Part shown: in pieces, positions 1-11,522 of the stretch
How the letters are laid out: each line of letters begins with the position of its first letter
Position numbering within the stretch: the stretch's first letter is position 1
Origin: Alopecurus myosuroides
Lineage: Eukaryota; Streptophyta; Magnoliopsida; Poales; Poaceae
Direction of reading: 5' to 3'
DNA: 64,000 bases
NCBI GenBank assembly: GCA_028641055.1
Contig: CM054057.1
Location: forward strand, 582,829,158 to 582,893,157
Notes under the pieces: generated by a model
Databases searched by the model: none
Told to the model about the DNA's origin: nothing
What the model saw: the letters and a program-made list of their open reading frames with translations, nothing else
Program-made: the position numbers and the translations under genes

Positions 1-332
1 GTTTCACACAACGTCTGAACCGATACTAGGCTGCCGCAAGGCTTCCCCGCGGTTTGGAGCGTATGCGTCATACTCCGAAGGCCTTTCATGAGTTTATTAG
101 AGAGCACCCGATTCTCATAGACTGCGACGTTTAACAGTCAGACTCATATAGGTGAGTTCCTCAGGAGATGTTCTGTAGGACACATCTCTGCTTATATATA
201 TAAGCCACTTGGAACACATTAAGACAAATGTCAACCTACCATACAGATCAGGAGAGTATTGCATCTTTTATGGAGTGGAATAAAATATAAGGATACTCTC
301 CTCTCAGCTGACCAACAGCTTGTCTCCCACTT
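1..332 (-). other. Post-pol 3' untranslated region of Copia A
   Basis: No coding signal. This lies between the RNase H stop (333) and the 3' LTR, which must begin left of position 1 because the LTR start TGTTGGAATTTTG is not present here. A purine run aagtgggaga lies just downstream of the stop on the minus strand and looks like a polypurine-tract relic, but no LTR follows it directly. Confidence 0.6.
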
Positions 333-2605
333 CTAATTCACGGGATCTCCGATCACATAGAGTGGGTTACCACTGTGGTCAACTGATAACGTGGGCCTCA
401 AACCCATCTCCCTCGATGCATTATCTATCACATTCCGTGATAAACCCTTTGTGAAGGGATCTGCCAAGTTCATAGACGTTTGGATATAATCCAACGCAAT
501 AACTCCGGAGTTCTTCAATTTCCTGACATATTTTAATCTCCTCTTCACATGTCTTGATGACTTTGCATTATCCTTAGAACTGTTCACTTTGACGATCACA
601 GTTTGATTATCACAGTTCATTAGGATTGCGGGTATTGGCTTTTCAACCATAGGTAAGTCCATCAAGAGCTCACGAAGCCACTCTGCCTCAACAGTGGATG
701 TGTCTAGTGCTGCGAGTTCTGCTTCCATAGTTGACCTCGTTAAAATGGTCTGCTTGCAAGACTTCCAGGAAACAGCGCCACCACCAAGTGTAAAAACATA
801 ACCACTAGTGGCCTTAAGCTCATCAGCATCAGATATCCAATTAGAATCACTATATCCTTCCAGAACCCTCGGGTTTCCGGTATAGTGAATTCCATAGCTC
901 GCAGTGCCTTTTAAATAGCGCATAACTCTCTCAAGCGCACGCCAATGATCATCTCCCGGATTGGAAACAAACCGGCTCAATTTGCTCACAGCAAAAGAGA
1001 TGTCAGGCCTCATGGCACTCGCCAAATACATAAGCGAGCCTATAATCTGAGAATATCTCAGTTGATCTCTAGTAATCTGTTGATTCTTTCGAAGCAACAA
1101 ACTAGCATCATATGGAGTTGAAGAAGGCTTGCAGTCACTATACCCGAAGCGACTCAAGACCTTTTCATAGTGAGATTGAAGCAGTGTGATCCCACCATTA
1201 TCATCTCTCAACAGCTTGATGTTCAAGATAATATCAGCTACTCCTAGATCCTTCATCTCAAAACAGCGAGATAAGAAATCCTTAACTTCCTTGATTAAAT
1301 CAAGATTGGTCCCAAAGATCAATATGTCGTCAACGTATAGACATAGAATAACTCCCTCGCCCCCACCATGGCGATAGTACACACATTTATCAGCTTCGTT
1401 TACAACAAAGCCTTCAACAGTCAAAGTCCTTTCAAACTTCTCGTGCCATTGCTTAGGTGCTTTCTTGAGGCCGTATAATGACTTCAATAACTTACACACT
1501 TTGCCTTCCTGACCGGGTACTACGAAACCATCTGGCTGCTCCATGTAAATTTCCTCGTCCAACTCTCCATTAAGGAAAGCCGTCTTAACGTCCATTTGAT
1601 GAACGAGAAGACCGTGCGAGGCAGCCAGTGAGAGTAGCACACGAATGGTGGTCAGTCTAGCCACAGGTGAGTAAGTATCAAAGAAGTCTTCACCTTCTTT
1701 CGAGGTATAACCCTTGGCCACAAGCCTTGCCTTGTACTTTTCAATTGTACCATCAGGCCTAAGCTTTTTCTTGAACACCCACTTACATCCTACAGGTTTA
1801 CACCCATAAGGACGATCAGTGATTTCCCGGGTTCCGTTAGCCAAGATGGAATCCGTCTCACAACGAACAGCCTCCTTCCAGTAGTCAGCATCAAGAGACG
1901 CATAGGCTTCTGAAATAGTCTTGGGTGTGTCATCCACGAGGTACACAATGAAATCATTACCAAAGGACTTTGCAGTCCTCTGTCTCTTGCTCCTTACAGG
2001 AACTTCATTGTCATCCTCCTCGGGATTCTCAACGTGTTCTATCGGAATGGTGGATTCAGGAATCTCAGCTAATTCCTGACTAGATGAAACAGGTTTCTCC
2101 TAATTTGATGAGCTAGACATATCCTTCATAGGAAATATGTTCTCAAAGAAAGTCGCATCATTCGACTCCATAATCGTACCAACATGCATGTCGGATACCT
2201 CAGATTTTACTATCAAGAATCTATAACCAATGCTATTAAAAGCATAGCCCAGAAGAACACAATCTACGGTTTTAGGTCCAAGCTTGCGCTTCTTGGGAAT
2301 TGGTATATTGACTTTCGCCAAACAACCCCAAGTACGTAGGTAGGAGAGTTTCAACCTTTTCCTTTCCCATTCCTCAAATGGAGTAATGGTTTTATTCTTT
2401 GTGGGAACTCGGTTTAGGACATGACATGCAGTCATTAGCGCCTTCCCCCACCATGCCTTGGAGAGACCCGAAGTGCCTAACATGGCGTTAACCAAATCAG
2501 ACAGCGTTCGGTTCTTTCTTTCAGCCACCCCATTTGACTGAGGTGAGTAGGGAGGCGTCCTCTCATGAATAATACCGTGTTCAGCACAAAAAGAATTAAA
2601 CTCGT
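333..2605 (-). pseudogene. Copia A integrase C-half, reverse transcriptase and RNase H
   Basis: Downstream part of the Copia polyprotein. It starts in the integrase after a frameshift near 2605-2612 (AERKNRTL, then WGCLAKV and LLGY motifs at 2100-2528). It then passes a TAG stop at 2100-2102 and continues in the same frame through a charged linker into the RVT_2 domain ([34 protein letters not shown]). The RT active site is intact as YVDD (in [11 protein letters not shown]). RNase H follows with [10 protein letters not shown] and [12 protein letters not shown] and ends at 333. The TAG sits where CAG would fit. The open stretch 333-1946 is long (537 residues), so RT-RH decay is slight. Function if intact: cDNA synthesis in cytoplasmic virus-like particles. 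Confidence 0.9.
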
Positions 2606-4588
2606 TGGAAAATACTCTCCACCACGATCAGACCTAAGCCGTTTAATTTTACGATCAAGTTGGTTCTCTGCTTCGGCCTTATAGTTCTTGAAATAAGTTA
2701 AAGCTTCATCTTTAGATTTCAGAAGATACACATAACAATATCTAGTGGAGTCATCAATAAGTGTCATAAAATATTTCTTTCCACCTTTTGTCAATACGCC
2801 ATTCATCTCACAAAGATCAGAATGTATAAGTTCTAGTGGTGCCAAGTCTCTCGCCTCCGCAGTCTTATGAGATTTGCGAGGTTGCTTAGCTTGAACACAC
2901 ACTTGACATTTGGAACCTTTAATAGTACTGAATTTCGGAATTAAACACATATTTGCTAACCGCGTCATGCAACCAAAATTAATGTGACAAAGTCGTGAAT
3001 GCCAAACATCACAATCATTATCGTGGCAAACATTATTAATAACTTTGGTGCAAATATCTGACAAGGATAAGCGGAACAAGCCTCCGCACTCATAGGCTTT
3101 ACCAATAAATTGTCCATACTTGGAAATTACAACTTTATTAGACTCGAAAACCAACTTAAAACCATCTCGACATAAACGTGAGCCGCTGACAAGATTTTTA
3201 TTGATGGAGGGCACATGATGAACGTTCTTCAGTCGCACGATCTTCCCCGAAGTAAACTTCAGATCGACCGTACCAACACCACGAACAGTAGCATGTGACC
3301 CGTTCCCCATCAGCACGGGGGAAGTCCCTGTGACCTGATAAGAAGAGAACATAGAAGCATCAGCACAAACATGTACATTGGCACCTGTGTCAATTAACCA
3401 TTCAGGTGAATGACAAACTGAAAGAATAGTGGGAACTATACCGTACCCAGAGTCCTTCATCTCAATGTCAGCCATGACAACATTAGCGGTCTTGCCGCTG
3501 TTCTCCTGCTGCTGCATCTCATAACGCTTAGGGCACTTTGGAGCCCAATGGGTCAGTTCACGGCAAACGTGACATGACCCTTTTCTATTCTTGAAGTTGG
3601 TAGAGTGCGACGGCTTAAACTTGCCATCGGGCTTGCCTTTACCCTCGGATTTCTTCTTGTTATATTTAGGTTTGTTGGGCAGGTAATGTTTCTTCTGTAC
3701 CACATGAGCAGAAGAACCTACCTCAGCAACCCGAGCACGTGTATCCTTTGCTCTCGCCTTCTCTTCCACATCAAGAGATCCGATGAGGTCCATAACGGAA
3801 AACTCCTGTCTCTTGTGTTTTAGAGAAGTAGCAAAGGTGCTCCATGAAGATGGAAGCTTGGCAATAATGCCTCCGGCCACAAACTTGTCCGGTAACATAC
3901 ACTTAAAGTGCTCAAGTTCTTTAGCGAGTGACTGTATCTCATGAGCCTGTTGAACAACAGAGCGCTCATGAGTCATCCTGTAGTCATAGAATTGCTCCAT
4001 GACATACAGTTCGCTGCCAGCATCCGAGGCCCCAAATTTGGCCTCGAGTGCAGCCCATATATCCTTGCCGTTATCAAACGACATGTATGGATCCACAATA
4101 GAATCATCAATTATACCGAGGAGGGCACTTTTAAACATAGTGTCCATATTCTCAAAGGCCTCCAGCTGTGCTGGATTGAGATCGCCCTCAGGCTTGCCCT
4201 TGGTGGCCGCATAGCAGCGCAAGGTTTGAAACCATAGCACTGCTCTCGTGCGCCACCTCTTATAGTCCACACCCTTGAAAGGGTTTGGCCTTGTCGCCGC
4301 AATGACAGACGGCGCAGGTGCAACAAATTGCCTATAATCGGGTTTTTGGATTGTTGAATATATTAGCAATTTAGCACATGATTTAATTTGAAATAGCAGC
4401 AGATGAATTGCGACAGTAGCAAATACAGTAATCATGCAAATATCTAGATCTAGTACAGTAGACAGACTGATCCAATCTATAGCTAGAACTAGACATAAGA
4501 ATTCCAGGAATATCTCATACAGATGGAATAGAGTTACGTACGATGGAGCGGTAGCAGCACCGCCGTTGTTGTTGTCCACGTCGGCCAT
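2606..4588 (-). pseudogene. Copia A gag, protease and integrase N-half
   Basis: Gag begins at the ATG at 4588 (MADVDNNNGG). After an intron-like segment (4332-4541) comes the gag core (RPNPFKGVDYKRWRT, then ALLGIIDDSI and VMEQFYDYRM), a basic linker and a CCHC knuckle (CHVC....H....C, near 3560). The protease has WLIDTGANVHVC. The integrase has the gag_pre-integrs H/C zinc finger (WHSRLCHI ... CQVCVQAK) and the catalytic acidic residues in LIHSDL, FMTLIDDST and RSDRGGEYF. A one-base loss at about 2605-2612 shifts the frame just after GGEYF. The frame is open upstream to 4822, but that stretch is leader sequence with no family similarity, so I chose the 4588 start. Confidence 0.88.
4332..4541 (-). 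other. Predicted 210-bp in-frame intron in Copia A gag
   Basis: On the minus strand the segment starts GTACGT at 4541 and ends ATAG at 4332, with a branch-like ctaat near the 3' end. Removing it joins APS to QFVAPAPS in frame (phase 2). Its length is 70 codons and its reading frame has no stop, so both spliced and unspliced RNA would keep the gag frame. The read-through translation is a hydrophobic stretch unlike gag, which supports intron rather than coding. Splicing itself is inferred. Confidence 0.65.
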
Positions 4589-4799
4589 GTCGTCGATGAA
4601 GAGGTTGCCGAGGTCGGGGAAGAAATCGTCGTTGGGGAAGTAGTCGCCGTCAGCAGTCGCGCGAGTGCGCTCCCCAAAAACCTGATCGCCCCTCTCCCGT
4701 ATAGGATCACAAGAGGCGGGGTTCCGGAGGCCTGCTGTCCCTTCTCGCGGTGCACGCCGGAAGGAGGGATGGAGAAGACTTGATTGGCGGCGCAGTATT

Positions 4800-5358
4800 T
4801 TGGAACGGTGGTGCGAAACCATATGACGAAGTGGCGGGTAGGGTTTACCGTATGCGCGTATTTATATGCGGGCTGGGAGAGACGTGGGCGTAACTCCACG
4901 TCTGAGTCGGTTCGGCTCAACGATCCAGAAAGGAAACGGAAACGGTTTTGGAATTAACGCGTCCGTTAATTACCAAATTAATGACTTATTAAGTTTTCCC
5001 AATCGACAAAATAAACGCTCTCGGCTCGGCTCATTCCCGCAACCCGCGGCGCGGCGCGTCGTGTCATGACGTGACGTGTCGTGTCGTGACGAGGCGAGGC
5101 GTGGCGAGGCGGGCGGCGGGGAGGAGGAGCGCGCGTGTGGCACACCTCTCCTCTTGCCTTGCCTACTCATACATGAGCTAGAATGGCTCACCTTATAAAG
5201 TGCTTCCACTCTCTCCAAACTAGCAATGTGGGACTAAACTTTAGTCCCACTCACTCCACTTATTATTCATGAATGGGCCATGACAATTTCAGGATTTTAG
5301 TGGGCTTAGTGGGCTAGACATGTGAGCCCATATACATAGCACATACAAAATTCCAACA
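4800..5358 (-). repeat. 5' LTR of Copia A (inner edge uncertain)
   Basis: Begins at 5358 with TGTTGG. It holds a 12-bp inverted repeat GTGGGACTAAA/TTTAGTCCCAC at 5228-5250, a run of degenerate GTGTCGTGACG-type repeats at 5050-5120, and a TATA box near 4860. The inner end is only an estimate, because the second LTR is outside the window and no standard primer site follows. Confidence 0.6.
4859..4866 (-). promoter_or_regulatory. TATA box of the Copia A LTR promoter
   Basis: TATAAATA on the minus strand, followed 3' by a GC-rich leader and the gag start about 270 bases on. This position suits a U3 promoter driving the genomic transcript. Confidence 0.55.
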
Positions 5359-5363
5359 ACGTC

Positions 5364-6612
5364 CACAGCTAGAGCCTACAGGTAAGGAAGTTGAAACCAA
5401 ATATTCTAACTTTCGTGAGAAGAGTTGAGATGACATATGGGCCCATCTTCTCCTTCTCCTTTCTTTCACTCCACGTGATTTTGCAGCTACTTTGTTTCTC
5501 TCTATTCGTTGCCCACGGCAAAATTCTTTCCAACAAATCTGAGCTCTACCAATTCAGCATATGTAGACTTTGCTTCGAAAAGATCGTTCCTGGGGAGCTC
5601 GGCCTTGACTCGAAACAACAGCCGGTCGCAAATTGGGGGAATTCGTGCCTACTCGGAATTTCACGAGTTTTGAAGATCGCTCGCAGAGCTCGCCCTGCCT
5701 CGAAGCAATGGCCGATCATGGCAGTCGGGCGCTTGATCTGGTCGCCGGAGTGCTTGATCTGGTTACCATGGAGCTCGTTCTGGTTGCCGTAAAGCTCCCA
5801 ATGCATTGAACTCCATCATCCCCTTCTCTCTCCTGATATCCCTATTCTTCGTATGGTTCATCTTCTACAATAGAACGTGTTTTGTTCTCCCTTAAAATTT
5901 ATTCCAGATTCGTCTTCAAAATTGGAAGGATGTCCAACAAATCTTCCAATTAGAATCCCAAAACAATCTATCCTTTTGCTCAGCCGTTTTTGCTTGTGCT
6001 TGGACCTATGAAGGACGATTTGTACCATGATTCCTCGAGGGAAGAGAAACTTTAAAATCCCATGGAGGAGTAGGACTACTTCTTCCGGCCTGAAGATCAC
6101 CCGCCGCCGCGGCCAGCCCGCTTGCCCCTGTCCTCCTCGCGATCCAGCAGGGCACGCCTCCTTCCGGTAGAAGATCACCTGTTGTCCCTTACGGAAAAAT
6201 ATTCGCGAGCGGAGCGGAAGAAGGCCTTCCGACGGACGAATCAAAAAATTAGATGCACCTCGACGAGTCGAAAAATTAGATGCGACCTCCATGGCATACA
6301 TATGCCTGCTTCGACTGTTGTCTGGCCTGCTACGTTGCTCTAGCGAGGCATATGTAAGGGATGGCTGCGTGGCCTTCTTCCAATTCAATCCCGATTGAGA
6401 GCGAGGGTCGAGGAAGCGATGTAGAGTCCTGATCGATACAGAGGAAAGACGCAGCGACCGAGAAAGGTTCAGCCACCAACGACCGAGAAAACGTACCAAT
6501 TGATGGACGAAAACGTACTTGCCAGACGAACGAAAAAACGTACGAAAATTGGGAGGAAGAAACCTTCCTCCCTTTATTATATATATATATATATATATAT
6601 ATAGGTATAGAT
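5364..6612 (-). mobile_element. Possible truncated Helitron 5' part
   Basis: No gene recognised. On the minus strand, near 6612, sequence beginning TCTATACC is followed by a TA run, then aataaagggaggaaggttt and a ttcctccc hairpin partner. This matches the layout of the 5' end of the confident Helitron at 32576 (TC..TTACCTAATAATAAAAGGAGGAAGGTTTC). No CTAG 3' terminus is seen before Copia A begins, so the rest may lie beyond that insertion. Short ORFs here (for example 5858-6499) resemble nothing I know. Confidence 0.3.
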
Positions 6613-6640
6613 ATAGATAAAGAATAGATAGATAGATAAT
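6574..6640. repeat. TA microsatellite followed by GATA-type repeat
   Basis: An uninterrupted (TA)n tract at about 6578-6602 runs into gatata and gatagata repeats to about 6640. Confidence 0.9.
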
Positions 6641-7360
6641 ATCTTATTTCACAACACGAGCATAGTTAGCAGATTTAAATAGTTATTCAGTGTTGATAGA
6701 TAACGTGGTGGATGACCCATATCTTTCTTTTTTGAGGAAAACTGTTGCTTTTATTGATTATGTAATAGTGTTCTTACAATCTTTTGCGATTAGTGCTGCC
6801 ACGCAGGGGGGAGGGGGCGCCACATCGGATATGGCTGCTCACAGTAGAGAGTGCAAGTAATATTTACTAGTCTAAGTTACTATCTTTGTAGAGTGTATCG
6901 ATCCAGGGCTCGTCATCATCGTCGATGGTCCGCGGGACAGCGAGATGCGCGTCAATGAACTCATATTTCCAGTGAGGTTTATCGCCAAGAGACAAAGACG
7001 TGAGACGTCACAGTCGAGGTGTTCCAGTGAGATATATCTCCCTAGGGGCAAAGAAGTCTATGAAGACAAGATGGAGGCGGCTATCTGCGTGCCTCATGGG
7101 ACCACAGATATCAACATGAAGATGGACACGAGTGAGTTGAGATGAGTTACATGCATTAGATTATGTATTTAGTTTTACGTGGGACGCTAAGATACGGCAA
7201 CATGGGCTGGTAGTAAAGACGGGAAGAATCACAAAGAAACGAAAAGTTTGGATGAAGTGATTAGAATCATCCAACTTGCGCTAGTTCTTTATTTGTACAA
7301 GTTTTTCGGCGACTATAAAAACCAGGATAGGCATCAACACATGTTTTCATTCCACGCTCC
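6641..7360. other. Unassigned intergenic sequence
   Basis: I see no gene, LTR or terminal repeat that I can support. A short ORF at 6945-7145 has no recognisable motif. Confidence 0.5.
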
Positions 7361-7363
7361 TAA

Positions 7364-8085
7364 GAGCAAGTATAATAAGGCCTAGTCAGTAGGCTATAAG
7401 CCTGTTCACATCAGCAAAATTCTACGTGGAGCTGAGAGAAGAAAGGAGAGAGAAGCAAGCGGGCGCTTCGTTTATCGCCGGCTCCTACATGAAAACCAAG
7501 AAGCTATAGTCTGCATGAAGCCTGATGCAAACGGTACACCGGGCTACAAGCATTGATTGCAAATTTGATGAGTCTTGCATGCCGGCATAAAGACTACACA
7601 CATTAATTAAATATTTATATATTGTACAAAGCCAGCCCTATAGCTAGTCTATTGTACACATATGGTTTTTAGTTGACATGGCATAAGAGCAAGAACAATA
7701 ATATAGCCAGCAGCTGGCTATATGTCCATGCCACGTCACATAAAGTCATCATAAAAAGAGTATACATATACAATAGATTGGCTATTAGGTTGGCTTTGTG
7801 AAATATTTTAATATTTAATACTTATACATGCAAGACACACCAAACTAGTAATAAATGCTTGCAGCCGGCTCTACCACTTGTGTTAGGCTAGATGTGGGCT
7901 GTAGTGTCTTGTTTCTCGTGTAGCAGCCGGCTACTCATGAAGAGCCCACTTTCTTCTCTCTCCTGCTTACTCTCTCGCCACCTTAGATTTTTGCTGATGT
8001 GGATTTTCTTATAGCCAGCTGACTAATCCTATTGTACTCGCTCTAAGGCTACAGCCGGCAGCCTGCTACATTATTGCCCATGCTC
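7364..8085. mobile_element. Outer Tourist-like MITE (split by a sibling MITE)
   Basis: Terminal inverted repeats start GAGCAAGTATAATA at 7364 and end as the complement of GAGCATGGGCAATA at 8085. They are flanked by TAA at 7361-7363 and 8086-8088, the 3-bp target typical of PIF/Harbinger MITEs. There is no coding potential. The right arm (8047-8085 plus 7620-7683) is, in reverse complement, similar to the left arm of the inner element, so the two belong to one family. Without the insert it is about 360 bp. Confidence 0.75.
7687..8043. mobile_element. Inner Tourist-like MITE nested in opposite orientation
   Basis: It starts GAGCAAGAACAATA at 7687 and ends TATTGTACTCGCTC at 8043, flanked by TAA at 7684-7686 and 8044-8046. 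At 357 bp it is about the size of the outer copy. Its right half in reverse complement matches the left half of the outer element, including the subterminal agtcagctggctataag motif, so it sits inside a relative in inverted orientation. Confidence 0.8.
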
Positions 8086-8088
8086 TAA

Positions 8089-8837
8089 GCCTGGATGAAT
8101 TCCGTTTGAACACTCAAAACAACAGTCTGGCCACAAACAAATGAAGAGTTCACACTTTGGTATAAATACTACACAATTATACATCGGGTAAAGCGGACAG
8201 TCAATTACTTATCCTCGGTACCACGCTACCATTAGGCATGTAGGCCGCCGGGCCGCTGGACGTAGCTGACGGTCCGCGCCCGCCAGGATCTCTTTTTTCC
8301 GGTGCAAAAAGCAATCCGAGGCACACCTAATATTTAACTAACCAAACTATTGACAGTGACTGGCAAAGGCCCACGTATGATCGTGGCGGAAATCGGCCGA
8401 ATTTTTGGCACAATGGACCACTTGACCGAGTGTAAATCCAAAAAGACCACCTCCCCGATGAATTTCCAAAACTATCGTGGCGACAGGCTAGCCATGTGAC
8501 ACGTGGCACGTGCCGTCACGGAGCGAGGCGGCAGGACATGCCGCTTGGGGCCAAGGCGGCACGTCGACCAAACTAGAATCCCATCGAGCCGGTAACGTGA
8601 AACGAAATTTGTGAGGACCTGCCGCTACGAGCGGCAGCGGCATGTGACGCGCCTGGTACTGCGTGCGCTGATTCCCCTGCCTGGCCTGGCCTGCATACGT
8701 GCATGTTCTGTGCGCCGGTTCCTGGCTTGGCCTGGCCTGCATGCGTGCATACTTTGAGCAGTCTATTTTTTAACAAAATGTTTTGACTAGTTTGTCTTCC
8801 ACATAGAGAAGAGAGCGCCAGTCGAATCAGCTCTGCA
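8089..8837. other. Unassigned GC-rich sequence, left flank of Copia B
   Basis: No supported gene. From about 8500 it is rich in short GCGGCA/TGCCGC inverted units and cctggcctgcat repeats. Similar GCGGC hairpins resume at 21077-21103, just beyond Copia B. The two flanks were one continuous older unit before Copia B inserted. Confidence 0.5.
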
Positions 8838-8991
8838 TGATAGCGAGGATGGAACCGTGCCTTCTCCCTAGGCCGGGCTACGTGTTTATATAGTGTAGAA
8901 AAACCCTACACGTGGCAAAGTACAAGGAGGTATAGGACTAGGTAGAGTACTACTCTATACTAGTACATATACGGTATTACAAGGTTTAATA
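8838..8991 (-). repeat. 3' LTR of Copia B
   Basis: 154 bp, nearly identical to 20897-21051. The outer end is TGATAG on the plus strand. The inner terminus reads AATA where the other LTR has AACA, a single change at the terminal dinucleotide. Confidence 0.93.
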
Positions 8992-9430
8992 CGCTTAAAC
9001 TCATCTAAGTCCTTAACACCTAATTCTTTTGTGGAGCCATCATCAATTTGATCTTTGGTAGATATAAACTTGATGTCAAGTAATTTTGCAGCCACTCATT
9101 CACGAACAAAGTAATAGTCAATCTCAATATGCTTGGTGCGAGCATGAAAAATGGAATTTGCAGAAAGATATGTGGCACCAAGATTGTCACACCACAAACA
9201 TGGACGTTGCTGAAGAGACACTCCCAATTCTTTTACCAAGGCTTCAACCCAAATCAACTCAGCCGTAGCATTTAGCAATGCTTTATATTCTGCTTTAGTG
9301 CTAGAATGAGAGACAATGTCCTGTTTGCGAGCACTCCATGAAATAAGATTGGGACCAAAAAAATGATAGCAAAACCACCGATGCAGCGTTGTCATAAAGA
9401 CATTCTGCCCAATCTGCATCTGAAAAGCAC
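8992..9430 (-). pseudogene. Copia B RNase H, C-terminal part
   Basis: Minus-strand reading frame with the Copia RNase H signatures [33 protein letters not shown] and [15 protein letters not shown]. It is separated from its N-terminal part (13801-14077) by the Harbinger insertion, whose TAA target is at 9431-9433. Confidence 0.88.
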
Positions 9431-9907
9431 TAAGGGCCCCTTTGAATCACAGGGTAGGAATCCCAAAGGGATAGGAAGTGCAAAGGAATGGAGTGTCGTG
9501 TCCTTACCAATCCTATGGGTACAGGAAATCTACAAATGGATGTTTGATTGTAACCATGGAATCCCACAGGAACACATAACTATTGAATACTATTTTATTT
9601 GAAAACTAGCCGTTACTCCCCCTCATAGCCGTTGGGATCAATTCAGCTACATATATGTGTGCACAACATCTCCATATATGTGAGTACACATATTCCTCTT
9701 AGCACACATCACACGGCCAGTAGCATTCTTCATTGCAAAAGAGCCAGGTTCCTTCCAAGTGCTAGCTGAAGGTTTATTTCATTAGCTCCAGGAAAAAAAC
9801 GGTTAGTCATCATGTACATAGCACAATTTGTTTGAGATACTATGCAATTCGAGATAGTGATCACTCTTTGATTTTATCACTGTTTCAGCATACTTTAGTC
9901 CGCATTC

Positions 9908-11178
9908 ATGGATCCATACTATCATCGTAGATCAGAAAATGAATATGAGTTCATTCAATTTGTTCTTCCAACCTTGGAAGGAGGAAGTTCAACAGGATCT
10001 TCTAGCAGGAGACCAATGCATAATTCAATGCTTACAGGTGCTCATCGTGTCCATGAAATTTTAACTGGGCATGAGGAACTATGCAAGAAAAACTTCAGAA
10101 TGGAGGCTGGCGTATTTCAAGATTTGGTTCAGCGGTTGCGCGAGAAGAAACTCCTTTCTGATGGATACGTGGTTTCGGTGGAAGAGCAAGTCGCTATATT
10201 CTTGTATGCACTAGCAAAGAATGCGACCACAGATACTTTGGCAGATTATTTCCAACACAGCTTGCAAACAGTAAATTACTATTTTAAAGAAGTTCTTAAT
10301 GCAATCACACAGCTCACGGCGGTGTATACGCCTACCTTCCCTACACCCACATCCAACACTAAGCAGACCACAATTCTACCCCTTTTTTAAGGTATGTTGT
10401 GTACAGTCTAAACATTTTAGTTTCAACAAGTTTATTCAATGAAGTTTAAGCAGATTACATGAAAGGTTATATTCAATGTGTACTTATTTTTTGTAGGACT
10501 GCATAGGCGCTATAGATGGTACACACATCCCATTAAAACTACCACTACATGAGCAAGAACCATATAAGGAAGCAAACACTATCACAAAATGCTATGGTAG
10601 CCAGTGACTTTGATTTGAAATTGTGCATGTACATCCGGCTGGGAGGGGTCAGCCTCAGATGCAAAGTTCTACAAGATGCACTTCTCCATGGTTTTTCCGT
10701 ACCTCCGGGAAAATTTTATCTTGTCGACGCTGGCTATGGAAATACACCACAATTTCTTGCTCCATACCGTGGTACTAGGTATCATTTGAAAGAACAAGGA
10801 AGGGCACGACAAAGGCCACAAAATTACATGGAATTATTTAACCTTCGGCATGCACAACTACGCAATCATGTGGAGAGAATTATTGGTATAGTGAATGAGA
10901 TTTCCCATACTTAAAGTTGCTTCACACTACGCAGTTGACAACAGAGATATCTATGGCTTGTTGTGTACTGCATAATTTCATACGTCTACACAATGGAGAT
11001 GACTTGGCCAGAAAATGATATTGTGGATTAATCCAGAACATATTGTTGATGTGCCAAGTGGAGACCACAACTATCAAAGTGATATACAAGCATTCAATTA
11101 CTCTAGAGAGGCAGGGAAACAAATGAGAGACAGGATAGCACAAGAAATGTGGGCACAATATATCACAAAGATCTTAGA
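9908..11178 (+). pseudogene. Harbinger DDE transposase (DDE_Tnp_4 type), frameshifted
   Basis: The first exon starts MDPYYHRRSENE at 9908 and includes a helix-turn-helix-like stretch (VSVEEQVAIFLYALAKNATTD). It ends at a GT splice donor at 10392; an acceptor at 10496 opens exon 2 (DCIGAIDGTHIPLK). The three catalytic acids are visible: D in GAIDGTH, D in FYLVDAGY and E in RNHVERIIG. At least three frameshifts interrupt it (near 10360, 10590 and 10640-10660), and another lies after 10914. C-terminal similarity (VDVPSGDHNYQSD, SREAGKQMRD) runs to about 11178. In the family this enzyme cuts and pastes the element together with the Myb-like partner. Confidence 0.85.
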
Positions 11179-11333
11179 ATCTGTAGTAGGATTGCAGTCA
11201 GGTTCTAAAAAAGTTGTAACCATTCATGTACTTGAAACTTGTAACATGGTAGATACTTGTAGTAGATTCATATTAATGCATGTTCTTTTGCCATGCCATA
11301 CCAAAATATACAGAACCCATATGCATGTTCATT

Positions 11334-11494
11334 GCCATGCGTTACCAAAATACACTAAACCCATCTATTTTCTTGACGCCTTAGCAAAATATACTAAACC
11401 CATCTCCATATTTCTTGACACGCCTTAGCAAAATACACTAAACCCATCTCCATATTTCTTGACACGCCTTAGCAAAATAAACTAAACCCATCTA
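11334..11494. repeat. About 44-bp tandem repeat in the Harbinger interior
   Basis: Roughly 3.7 copies of a unit containing ccttagcaaaatacac, then taaacccatct and atttcttgac. Copies start near 11334, 11378, 11422 and 11466; the later copies are the most alike. It lies between the convergent 3' ends of the two Harbinger genes. Confidence 0.85.
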
Positions 11495-11522
11495 AGGTCA
11501 GATGACATGATATCTAAAACTA

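Larger units (their letters stand above)
1..5358 (-). mobile_element. Copia element A, 3' LTR outside the window
   Basis: Ty1/copia retrotransposon read leftwards. The order on the minus strand is LTR (from 5358), gag, protease, integrase, reverse transcriptase, RNase H, which is the Copia order. The right edge is the LTR terminus TGTTGG (plus-strand ccaaca at 5353-5358). The bases that follow, ACGTC at 5359-5363, are the expected half of a 5-bp target duplication; the partner lies left of position 1. I could not find a clear tRNA-Met primer site, so the inner edge of the LTR is not fixed. The coding region has one frameshift and one nonsense codon, so this copy cannot make a full polyprotein. 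The family was not identified with confidence. Confidence 0.9.

Noticed and set aside
4332..4541. Apparent hydrophobic membrane segment in Copia A gag
   Set aside because: It has GT-AG ends, interrupts an otherwise normal gag, and its translation is AT-driven; intron read-through explains it better.
5858..6499. 213-codon minus-strand ORF
   Set aside because: No motif, uneven composition, and placed in a probable noncoding transposon fragment; not enough to call a gene.
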